Made by a program: the position numbers and the translations under genes
NCBI GenBank assembly: GCA_012514925.1
Contig: JAAYZI010000344.1
Coordinates: forward strand, 1-5,142
Direction: 5' to 3'
DNA: 5,142 nt
Origin: Deltaproteobacteria bacterium
GTDB taxonomy: Bacteria; Bdellovibrionota_C; UBA2361; JAAYZI01
Notes under the pieces: model-generated
What the model saw: the letters and a program-made list of their open reading frames with translations, nothing else
Databases searched by the model: none
Told to the model about the DNA's origin: nothing
In this document: positions 1-5,140 of the stretch, piece by piece
Layout: each line of letters starts with the position of its first letter
Position numbering within the stretch: the stretch's first letter is position 1

Positions 1-70
1 CGCCCCTTTTGAAATTCATGGATCGCGCAGGGTGGCTCGCCACACGTAGCACCCCGAAGGGGGCGAAGTG
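1..70 (-). other. Structured gene-free tail downstream of ssrA
   Basis: No gene is supported here. The stretch can fold in two competing ways. CCACAC at 40-45 is complementary to GTGTGG at 68-73, which runs into the last three bases of the tmRNA acceptor strand and its discriminator. Inside it, GC-CCCC (49-50, 52-55) pairs with GGGG-GC (59-64) around a GAA loop with one bulged A. Alternatively GTGG at 32-35 pairs with CCAC at 40-43. No U-run follows on the minus strand, so this is not a classical intrinsic terminator. It may be a 3' trailer removed during tmRNA maturation. Confidence 0.35.
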
Positions 71-429
71 TGGAGGCGGGGGGAATCGAACCCCCGTCCG
101 AGAAACTTCAGCGCTGGCTTTCTACATGTTTAGAGCCATATTTGTATCTTATCCAGCAAGCTCCAAGGTCCGGGATCTTGCTGAACCAGCTTTGTATTTC
201 TTACGCGTCCTCCCAAAGCTAAAAAGACGCGCCAGCCCGCTGACTTTAAGCCTTCGGAAAACTACGGGCGCATCCGCCGAAGACTCGACCGCCGTTAATT
301 AGGCAGCCAATGCATACGCATAGTCATTTTCGTTTGCATTTAATTTTTTCCCGCTTTTTTACCAGGCCAGCGGGGACCTGGACATGCTTACCAACACCTA
401 ACCGGATCCCGTCGAAACCAGTCGCCCCC
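71..429 (-). ncRNA. ssrA: tmRNA (transfer-messenger RNA), one-piece
   Basis: This RNA acts as both tRNA and mRNA in trans-translation. Charged with alanine and bound by SmpB, it enters ribosomes stalled on broken mRNA and templates a degradation tag. On the minus strand the 5' end reads GGGGGCGACTGGTTTCGACG, the bacterial tmRNA signature, starting at 429. The 3' end has a T arm (GGGGG stem, TTCGATT loop, CCCCC) and CGCCTCC, which pairs with GGGGGCG as a 7-bp acceptor stem with one G-U pair. Base 71 is the discriminator A. Pseudoknot 1 is clear: CCAGG (381-377) with CCTGG (366-362), and CCCGCT (374-369) with AGCGGG (355-350). The tag frame follows directly. The next genomic bases are CAC, so the CCA tail is not encoded and must be added enzymatically. 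Length is 359 nt without CCA, normal for the family. Confidence 0.97.
299..337 (-). other. tmRNA tag reading frame, ANENDYAYALAA
   Basis: This is the internal mRNA-like segment of ssrA. The resume codon is GCA at 337-335, followed by AAC GAA AAT GAC TAT GCG TAT GCA TTG GCT GCC and TAA at 301-299. The 12-residue tag ANENDYAYALAA ends in ALAA, the type of C-terminus that ClpXP and related proteases recognise on tagged proteins. It is two residues longer than the encoded ANDENYALAA of E. coli and carries a repeated YA unit. The frame lies just after the A-rich stretch that follows pseudoknot 1, as expected. The first tag alanine of a finished product comes from the charged tmRNA, so added tags would read A-ANENDYAYALAA. 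Confidence 0.93.
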
Positions 430-458
430 GTACTAATTCGAAGATCGCGTATGACCTT

Positions 459-488
459 ATTGTATCATTCAATACGCAACCTGTACAA
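459..488 (-). promoter_or_regulatory. Probable sigma70-type promoter of ssrA
   Basis: On the minus strand TTGTAC (488-483) and TACAAT (464-459) are separated by 18 bp, a good match to -35 and -10 boxes. Predicted transcription starts near 452, leaving a leader of about 20 nt before the mature 5' end at 429, which RNase P would remove. It sits in the 78-bp gap after the DUF4922 gene, so ssrA can be transcribed independently of that cassette. Confidence 0.55.
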
Positions 489-507
489 CCTTTTGCTGCC
501 ATAAACA

Positions 508-1491
508 CTACAACTCCCGCACCACCTCCTCAAACACGCTCTTGCTAAGGGTCACTTCTGAAAAAATCTGAGCCAGCACCTGTCCGTTTATACGTTCATA
601 GTCCTCTCGACGCGGCGCCACCACCACACCCGCAAGCTCCACGCAGGCCGGACTAACTAACAACCGATCTTCCTCGTCTGCAAAAAAACAGTGAGGACGA
701 TGTTTACTGCGCCCGCACAGAACCACCTCCCAGCCACCGCTGCCATGCCGAACCATAATATTAACCAAATCCCCTCCCCCCGGCTGTCTAGCGTCAAGCG
801 CTGCAATAAAACCTTCAATAACATCACACAGTCCCCCGCGGTTTGCACCGCGCGCGACCAGATAGCGGCACCCATAAAACATAAGCTCAGCGACCTCCAA
901 GAAATCATCACTGCGAAGCCTTAAGAGGCGATGCTTATCCCGGATAGCCTCAAGCAACGGGAACTCCTCCGCAGGAGCAGCCTGAAAATGCATGTGGTCC
1001 GGTGCCGATGCTCCGGCCTTGGCACCATTAAAGAAAACCATAAAATCAGAACCAACCATGCGCGCGATATCCAAAAATGCAGGCAGCAGGCCGCCGGTGC
1101 TCTGCGGTATATGCCGCACATGCACAATCGTAAAATGAGCCGAAAAAATCGGCCGTGGATTGCACAGCGCGATCAACTCCTCCTTTAGCATTATACCCGC
1201 CTGCTCGGGTGCCAGATTTTGTGCACATAAAAAGCATGGGCGGGCATTAATGCCATGATCCGAAACATCCGCCGCCACGCTGCAAATCCGCAAAGGGTTA
1301 TGCTGCACCCAAACCGGATCGCCTTCGACCATTAGCTCCTTGCGCCTGACATCTTCCAGCCCCAAAAAACCAGTGCGACACGTGGCCCAAGTTGCGACCT
1401 GTTGGGCCAAAAGCGCCCGCAAGCGCGAAGCAACACTCTGCTCCGCTCCAAAATCACCCAACTCTACTTCACTCAGCAAACGGTAGCTCAT
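508..1491 (-). CDS. DUF4922-type HIT/GalT-like nucleotidyltransferase or phosphorylase
   Basis: This 327-residue protein is probably a cytoplasmic enzyme acting on nucleotide or nucleotide-sugar phosphates. Residues 166-170 read HMHFQ, the HxHxQ active-site motif shared by galactose-1-phosphate uridylyltransferase, Ap4A phosphorylase and GDP-hexose phosphorylases. By analogy H168 would be the nucleophile that carries the nucleotide. Earlier come a CFLC pair (C86, C89, perhaps metal-binding), NPRPIF (111-116) and HFTIVHVRHIPQ (119-130). The C-terminal part has KHRPHCFF (263-270) and a segment at 287-301 ending in REDYERI. This order matches what I remember of DUF4922 proteins. I see no signal peptide or membrane segment. 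The start ATG overlaps the stop of the upstream glycosyltransferase gene by 4 nt (ATGA) and has no good Shine-Dalgarno site, so translation is probably coupled. The substrate is unknown: a GDP- or UDP-sugar is an inference from the neighbour. Family call is fairly firm; function is open. Confidence 0.8.
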   Translation of the reverse strand: MSYRLLSEVELGDFGAEQSVASRLRALLAQQVATWATCRTGFLGLEDVRRKELMVEGDPVWVQHNPLRICSVAADVSDHGINARPCFLCAQNLAPEQAGIMLKEELIALCNPRPIFSAHFTIVHVRHIPQSTGGLLPAFLDIARMVGSDFMVFFNGAKAGASAPDHMHFQAAPAEEFPLLEAIRDKHRLLRLRSDDFLEVAELMFYGCRYLVARGANRGGLCDVIEGFIAALDARQPGGGDLVNIMVRHGSGGWEVVLCGRSKHRPHCFFADEEDRLLVSPACVELAGVVVAPRREDYERINGQVLAQIFSEVTLSKSVFEEVVREL

Positions 1492-2954
1492 AGCATACCG
1501 TTCAATGTTTTACGCTTATAAACCTCTAGAGTGCGAACCTTGTCTTTATAGTAATTAAAACCATTAAGCTTCGTAATTGACGGCGTAGCATCACTATTGC
1601 CTTCCCAGCGGCGACAGAGATAAAGCGGCTCATAAATACGGGCGAGACGATAACGCCTGGTCAAGGCCAACATCACAGCGTAATCTTCGCCGTAACTCAC
1701 GTTCGGAAAGCCGACCTCCCGTGCAGCCGGCGCAAAAAAAGCACGCGGCGCCCCAAAACCGTTAATACGAAGCGCATTATTATGCCCATTCTCATCGCTC
1801 CATTCGCGGTGATCAACTATACCAGGAGGAACTTCCTTCAGATCTTTATCAACCAGCTTATAGCTTCCAACCAGCACGGCGGCACCTTCCTGGCGAAACT
1901 TACTAACCACTGTCTCCAAGACGCGCTCGGAGATGTAGAGATCATCCGAATCAAGCTGCAACACAAAACGTCCGCACTCTCTGCTTTGTAATGCAGCGTT
2001 CCAGCATCCGCCGATACCAAGATCGTGCGCCTCCGGAATAATATGCACCAAATTACTGTGTATGCGCGCCAAATCCTCCACAATCTGGGTAGTTCCGTCG
2101 CTAGAGTGATTATCCACCACAATAACATTAAACTTAAACGAAGCTTTCTGAGAAAGCGCGCTCTCTAGCGCGTCTGAGATGGTGGAAACTCGGTCCTTAA
2201 CAGGAACAACCACAGACGCTTCAACCGGAAAATCACCGTCAAAGCTAACGCGTTCAACGCGGGGCGTAAGATAAAATCCTGCTAATTTGGCATATTTCGT
2301 AAAAGTCTCTTCTAGTTGCTTCTGATAACTCTCCTGCTTGGGATCTACATACTCGAAATGCTCCTGCTCACTATTGGTATCAGAAGACCTCTTCTGGCCA
2401 TAGAACGCGTCCGGCACACGCATTAATTCTCCAATCAAACTAAGACCCAGTCTAAGCCCGTACCAGCCACTAAAATCGTGCGGCACTAGCTCACCATACG
2501 TTGAAAGCACGCTGTGTGCCGCCTGCACATCCACCACTACCAAGGGACCAAAATAAAAATCATCCCGCAGCGAGCCAATTTGATAATCAATTAGTGGCTG
2601 AAGCTCGGTTTCTCCGGATCGATCCTGAACAAAATGCGCCCCGTATGAGAGCACAGTCTGATGGGAACCGACGGCTGAAATCAGCCGTTCAAAACAGCCG
2701 CGCCGAAACTCAAGCCCTTCCGCCCCAAAAACAAAAAGCAGATAACGGCTGGAGGCTGATGCCAAGAGCTGCCGCAACGCAGCACCATGCCTCAGTCCAG
2801 GAGCCTGAATCACCGAAGCGTAGTGTTTGAAACCGAGATCTTCAGGCGCGCAAACCGAGATCTGTCCGGAACACCCCTGCTTGCGGCACTCCCGCGTAAA
2901 ATCCTTGAGAGCTTCAGGCTGGCAGAGATCGACTACTATACTTAAATCGTGCAT
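1488..2954 (-). CDS. Family 2 glycosyltransferase with degenerate N-terminal GT-A-like half
   Basis: This 488-residue protein should transfer a sugar from a nucleotide sugar to an unknown acceptor. The catalytic GT-A domain is C-terminal: VVVPVKDR (248-255), VIVVDNHSSDGT (277-288) for nucleotide binding, LQLDSDDLY (332-340) with the metal-binding DxD, and GEDYAVML (422-429), whose E423/D424 could supply the catalytic base. RRWEGNSD (448-455) follows. Residues 1 to about 185 look like a second, worn GT-A fold: LSIVVDL (4-10) resembles a first strand, but YLLFVFGAEG (71-80) lies where a DxD would be and lacks it. PLIDYQIGSLRDDFYFG (120-136) is a distinctive block I recall from similar Bacteroidota proteins. 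No transmembrane helix is evident, so it is likely cytosolic or membrane-associated. The start ATG lies just before the first strand; its Shine-Dalgarno site is weak. The gene overlaps the DUF4922 gene by 4 nt. Polysaccharide or glycoconjugate synthesis is inferred. Confidence 0.85.
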   Translation of the reverse strand: MHDLSIVVDLCQPEALKDFTRECRKQGCSGQISVCAPEDLGFKHYASVIQAPGLRHGAALRQLLASASSRYLLFVFGAEGLEFRRGCFERLISAVGSHQTVLSYGAHFVQDRSGETELQPLIDYQIGSLRDDFYFGPLVVVDVQAAHSVLSTYGELVPHDFSGWYGLRLGLSLIGELMRVPDAFYGQKRSSDTNSEQEHFEYVDPKQESYQKQLEETFTKYAKLAGFYLTPRVERVSFDGDFPVEASVVVPVKDRVSTISDALESALSQKASFKFNVIVVDNHSSDGTTQIVEDLARIHSNLVHIIPEAHDLGIGGCWNAALQSRECGRFVLQLDSDDLYISERVLETVVSKFRQEGAAVLVGSYKLVDKDLKEVPPGIVDHREWSDENGHNNALRINGFGAPRAFFAPAAREVGFPNVSYGEDYAVMLALTRRYRLARIYEPLYLCRRWEGNSDATPSITKLNGFNYYKDKVRTLEVYKRKTLNGML

Positions 2955-3009
2955 CCTGACTTCAAAAATTTAAGCTTGTAGCAGGATACCAGCTAGATCC
3001 GTTCCTGCA

Positions 3010-3078
3010 CAGAAAATTCTTGCATCGCTGGAAAATGGAGAGGTTAGCCATACGCAGATCTGCGTATCAGAAAATTCT
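3010..3078. promoter_or_regulatory. 18-bp perfect palindrome with flanking 11-bp direct repeats
   Basis: ATACGCAGATCTGCGTAT at 3050-3067 is a perfect 18-bp inverted repeat with no spacer. The 11-mer CAGAAAATTCT occurs at 3010-3020 and again at 3068-3078, the second copy abutting the palindrome. The block lies 56 to 124 bp upstream of the glycosyltransferase start, where a dimeric repressor or activator of the cassette could bind. I could not place a convincing -35/-10 pair beside it, so the regulatory role is inferred. Confidence 0.4.
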
Positions 3079-3180
3079 GGACTACCTCTTGTCGAAACTC
3101 TAAGGTTTTACCTTACAGACGTCCGATTACCCCGAAATCACTCTTAAATCGGTGCTGCCCTAAACGGCCACCCTTAGGTT

Positions 3181-3416
3181 TCCTTAGGAGCGCTGCCGCA
3201 TAAGTCGGAAGGTCTAACAGAAGATTCTATCGTTGAGATTTTTGCAACCGGAGGAGCCTTTATCGGGGTTGGGCATGATAACATCACAAAGCGCTGGCTA
3301 AGGAGCTGAGAAGTTACAAGAACATTAACTTCACTGCCCCTAGTAAGATCACCCCAGGCAGAGTGCTTTTTACCTTCTCCTGCTCGGAGCTCATTTCCCG
3401 TGAAGAACTTGAGTAA
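3181..3416 (+). pseudogene. Possible decayed coding remnant, unrecognised
   Basis: Two overlapping open frames on the plus strand could be one gene split by a frameshift. The first, 3181-3309, has no ATG and contains LTEDSIVEIFATGGAFIGVG followed by HDNITKRWLRS and TGA. The second is open from about 3286 to TAA at 3414-3416 and contains ALAKELRSYKNINFTAP, then SKITPGRVLFTFS and SREELE. Both look more protein-like than random translation, and the ITKRWLRS end of the first is vaguely helix-turn-helix-like. I cannot name a family, and neither frame has a start codon with a Shine-Dalgarno site. Chance open frames in non-coding DNA remain the main alternative. If real, it runs opposite to all the other genes here. 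Confidence 0.22.
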
Positions 3417-3527
3417 CGAGTTTTAAACGCCGCCGCACGTAACCCCCTGCCATCTCGTAAATCTATTTCCCTCTGAAGGGCCTATCTTAAGGGCTTAGTG
3501 TGCTGGTCGTTAAGTAGTGACTTTATT

Positions 3528-4010
3528 CTATCCCCGCCTCATGGCGCGTGCAGCTTCCCTTTGCTTTTCGCGATCAATTATGGTTCTGCGCTTATCAGGT
3601 GCAGCTTTTCCTTTAGCCAAACCGACCTCCACCTTAGCCCTACCCCGTTTTAGATAGAGCCTAAGCGGCACCATCGTAAGCCCCCTCTGTTCAACCCGTG
3701 CGGTAAGTTTTCGGATCTCCCGCTTGTGCAGCAGAAGCTTACGCGAGCGGGTGGGATTATATTCCCTAAGGCTGCTATGTTCGTATTCGTTGATATGCGC
3801 GCCGATTAAAAAGATCTCCCCATCACTGGGCCGCACATAGGCCTCGCTTAAACTCACTCCGCCCGCGCGGATGGATTTAATCTCATTGCCACTAAGCACA
3901 ATCCCAGCCTCGATCACCTCCAAGATCTGGTAGCTAAAGCGGGCCTTCTTGTTAGTGACCACCACCTGAAAATCAGAAGTCTGGGCTGGTCCTTTGTTCT
4001 TTTTTGACAT
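3528..4010 (-). CDS. smpB: SsrA-binding protein SmpB
   Basis: SmpB binds the tRNA-like part of tmRNA, brings it to stalled ribosomes with EF-Tu, and takes the place of the missing codon-anticodon pairing in the decoding centre. The 160-residue product has the whole family layout: NKKARFSY (20-27), GIVLSGNEIKSIRAG (36-50), AYVRPSDGEI (57-66), AHINEYEH (71-78), the basic block RKLLLHKREIRKL (90-102), GLTMVPLRLY (110-119), GRAKVEVGLAKGK (123-135) and DKR (139-141). It ends in a basic tail (REKQREAARAMRRG) that would enter the mRNA channel. I chose the ATG at 4010, giving MSKKNKG, because the frame extends further only to a TTG at 4055 and the family usually starts with this short basic stretch. 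The Shine-Dalgarno site is poor. It lies 158 bp downstream of panB on the same strand. Its partner ssrA is also in this window. Confidence 0.96.
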   Translation of the reverse strand: MSKKNKGPAQTSDFQVVVTNKKARFSYQILEVIEAGIVLSGNEIKSIRAGGVSLSEAYVRPSDGEIFLIGAHINEYEHSSLREYNPTRSRKLLLHKREIRKLTARVEQRGLTMVPLRLYLKRGRAKVEVGLAKGKAAPDKRRTIIDREKQREAARAMRRG

Positions 4011-4033
4011 GCCGTCTAGGGTAACGCAGGGCA

Positions 4034-4105
4034 GATTAGACCTACAAAATCGCAAAAAAAGCCTGCGATGTAAATGCTACCCTACAGATGCCTGATTAGA
4101 CTTAC
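4034..4105 (-). repeat. Imperfect direct repeat of 16 nt at 60-bp spacing, upstream of smpB
   Basis: On the minus strand GTAAGTCTAATCAGGC and GTAGGTCTAATCTGCC agree at 13 of 16 positions. The plus-strand cores GATTAGACTTAC (4094-4105) and GATTAGACCTAC (4034-4045) lie exactly 60 bp apart. They sit in the smpB upstream spacer. Both contain TCTAAT, which resembles a -10 box, but neither has a good -35 box 16-18 bp before it. They could be duplicated promoter or operator elements, or chance. Confidence 0.35.
4049..4069 (-). terminator. Weak terminator-like hairpin between panB and smpB
   Basis: On the minus strand ATCGCA (4069-4064) pairs with TGCGAT (4054-4049) around a 9-nt T-rich loop, followed by a few more T residues. 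The stem is only 6 bp and the T-run short, so termination after panB would be inefficient. The palindrome could also be a protein-binding site upstream of smpB. Confidence 0.22.
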
Positions 4106-4168
4106 CAACTAGGATATTTCGTGGCTAAAAGATGCAAAGGACCTCGCCGGAGCACACGCAGCATCCTT

Positions 4169-4981
4169 TTATACACCACCGCGGACCTCCTCCACGTAAG
4201 AGCGCAGCGCCTCTTCAGCCAACACACCCAAATCGGCGCGACGCTTTACAAAACCGGGAACCTTAGCGCTTAGCCCTAACAGATCATGCGTTACCAAAAT
4301 CTGCCCATCGCAGTGTGGTCCCGCTCCTATTCCAATTGTTGGAATTGAAAGTTTCTCGGTAATCTCCGCCGCCAGATCATGCGGCACCCCTTCAATCACC
4401 ACCGCAAAAGCGCCCGCCTCCTCTACTGCGAGCGCATCCTCAATCACCCTCTCACGACTACCCGGCAAGCACTTCCCATTTCCAGCGCTCTGACGACCTT
4501 GAATTTTATGCCCGCCCATGCGGTGAAAAGACTGCGGTGTAAGGCCGACATGCCCCATCACCGGAATGTCAAAGCTCGTGATCGCGGCAATGATTCCACC
4601 AACCGCTAAACCACCCTCAAGCTTTACCGCCGCTGCACCGCCCTCTTTCAGCATACGTCCCGCCGCTTCAATCGCTCTTTCAGAGGAAGGTTGATACGAT
4701 AAAAAAGGTAGATCACTCACAAGCAAAGCGCGCTTAAGCCCACGTGCCACGCAGCGCGCATGATAAATCATCTCCTCCAAAGTGACCGGCAGAGTGGTTT
4801 CCAAACCCTGCACGACCGTCCCCAAGGAATCCCCTACCAGCACAACATCCACCCCGGCCGCATCTACAATGCGTGCCACGGTGTAGTCATAAGCCGTAAG
4901 AGCTGTGATCTTGGACGGGTGGCCCTTGCGTTTAAAGATCTCAGGCACCGTCACCCGCTGTAGGGATGGTTCTTTAGTCAT
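4169..4981 (-). CDS. panB: 3-methyl-2-oxobutanoate hydroxymethyltransferase (ketopantoate hydroxymethyltransferase)
   Basis: PanB adds a hydroxymethyl group from 5,10-methylenetetrahydrofolate to 3-methyl-2-oxobutanoate, making ketopantoate, the first committed step to pantothenate and coenzyme A. It is a cytosolic TIM-barrel enzyme. From the ATG at 4981 the product has 270 residues, normal for the family. Visible motifs are ITALTAYDY (25-33), VLVGDSLGTVVQG (47-59), LLVSDLPFLSY (86-96), AAVKLEGG (117-124), PVMGHVGLTPQS (140-151), FAVVIEGVP (192-200) and TIGIGAGPHCDGQILV (215-230). By position D51, D90 and E122 match the metal ligands and E197 the catalytic glutamate of E. coli PanB. The stretch between KIQGR and SRERV (about 164-177) is longer than in many homologues but is not in a catalytic motif. 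An in-frame GTG at 4990 overlaps the Shine-Dalgarno AGGAG, so the ATG is preferred. No panC or panD is in view. Confidence 0.96.
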   Translation of the reverse strand: MTKEPSLQRVTVPEIFKRKGHPSKITALTAYDYTVARIVDAAGVDVVLVGDSLGTVVQGLETTLPVTLEEMIYHARCVARGLKRALLVSDLPFLSYQPSSERAIEAAGRMLKEGGAAAVKLEGGLAVGGIIAAITSFDIPVMGHVGLTPQSFHRMGGHKIQGRQSAGNGKCLPGSRERVIEDALAVEEAGAFAVVIEGVPHDLAAEITEKLSIPTIGIGAGPHCDGQILVTHDLLGLSAKVPGFVKRRADLGVLAEEALRSYVEEVRGGV

Positions 4982-4989
4982 CTCAGTCA

Positions 4990-4994
4990 CTCCT
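4990..4994 (-). promoter_or_regulatory. panB Shine-Dalgarno site, decides the start
   Basis: AGGAG at 4994-4990 lies 8 nt before the ATG at 4981, ideal spacing. The alternative GTG start at 4990-4988 shares its first base with this site and could not use it, so the longer 273-residue product is unlikely. This is the best Shine-Dalgarno site among the minus-strand genes in the window. Confidence 0.75.
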
Positions 4995-5010
4995 GTTCCC
5001 AGTAAATGCT

Positions 5011-5038
5011 GTTGTATTTAGAGTTAGTCAGGACACAA
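5011..5038 (-). promoter_or_regulatory. Candidate promoter of panB
   Basis: On the minus strand TTGTGT (5038-5033) and TACAAC (5016-5011) are 16 bp apart, a fair but imperfect sigma70 match. Transcription would begin near 5004, giving a leader of about 23 nt that carries the AGGAG site. If an upstream gene continues beyond the window edge, panB could instead be read from an operon promoter out of view. Confidence 0.35.
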
Positions 5039-5047
5039 GGAACCTTA

Positions 5048-5140
5048 ATGGCTAGCCCGGAATTCCTGGGCCGCCATTCCCTTGGCTTGGCTGAGGGGCA
5101 GCTTATGAGAAATGGAAAGGGAAAGCAAATAGGCCATTAG
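5048..5140 (+). CDS. Doubtful 30-codon ORF at the window edge
   Basis: This plus-strand ORF opens with ATG at 5048, 6 nt after AAGGA (5037-5041), and encodes MASPEFLGRHSLGLAEGQ followed by a basic end (RNGKGKQIGH) and TAG at 5138-5140. The LGRHSL near the N-terminus weakly recalls the start of S-adenosylmethionine decarboxylase (LGRH plus hydrophobic residues), but the rest does not follow and the frame closes. It could be a frame-broken gene start, a small peptide or chance. The opposite strand is also open here (5140-5047, ending RASH then TAA), possibly the tail of a gene beyond the window. Confidence 0.15.
   Translation: MASPEFLGRHSLGLAEGQLMRNGKGKQIGH

Larger units (their letters stand above)
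2955..3527. other. 573-bp gap with no convincing intact gene
   Basis: I find no intact gene on either strand and no tRNA-like T arm. Contents worth noting are the palindrome and 11-mer repeats near the glycosyltransferase start, a hairpin TAAGGTTTTACCTTA (3101-3115), a direct repeat CCTTAGG (3172-3178 and 3182-3188), plus-strand reading-frame fragments at 3181-3416, and AAGGGC twice (3476-3481, 3489-3494). A 26-codon minus-strand ORF starting ATGAGC near 3392 (MSSEQEKVKSTLP, then a hydrophobic end) is antisense to those fragments and unsupported. I see no strong terminator after smpB; only a 4-bp CCCT/AGGG hairpin at 3469-3480. Confidence 0.6.

Noticed and set aside
1..98. Integration (att) site of a phage or island at the ssrA 3' end
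   Set aside because: ssrA is a well-known integration target, but no integrase and no repeat of the ssrA 3' end is visible in the window, and only 70 bp of downstream sequence is available.
71..110. tRNA gene suggested by the GGTTCGATTCC motif on the minus strand
   Set aside because: The T arm belongs to tmRNA: the partner acceptor strand is about 350 nt away at 423-429, with a pseudoknot and tag between.
9..302. 97-codon plus-strand ORF containing GGGGNRTPVRETSA
   Set aside because: It is the antisense of the tmRNA 3' half. The GGNRTPVR-type string is a familiar spurious translation of the T arm and acceptor region.
310..504. 64-codon plus-strand ORF
   Set aside because: It is antisense to the tmRNA 5' half and its promoter region, has no family resemblance, and is explained by ssrA.
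657..1237. Several 60-85 codon ORFs on both strands within 657-1237
   Set aside because: All lie inside the DUF4922 gene in other frames. They are rich in Cys, Trp, Arg and His, as shadow frames usually are, and contain no recognisable motif.
1782..2830. ORFs of 69-109 codons within the glycosyltransferase gene, on both strands
   Set aside because: They are shadows of a well-supported gene with catalytic motifs; their own translations show no domain.
3286..3392. 26-codon minus-strand ORF MSSEQEKVKSTLP followed by a hydrophobic tail
   Set aside because: It is short, has only a poor Shine-Dalgarno site, and overlaps the plus-strand fragments. Nothing distinguishes it from a chance open frame.
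4011..4055. Extended SmpB N-terminus starting at TTG 4055 (MRFCRSNLP)
   Set aside because: A TTG start without a Shine-Dalgarno site would add 15 atypical residues. The ATG at 4010 gives the normal SmpB start and length.
4379..4963. Two plus-strand ORFs of 67 and 76 codons opposite panB
   Set aside because: They are antisense to a clear panB with all catalytic residues, and have no protein-family features.
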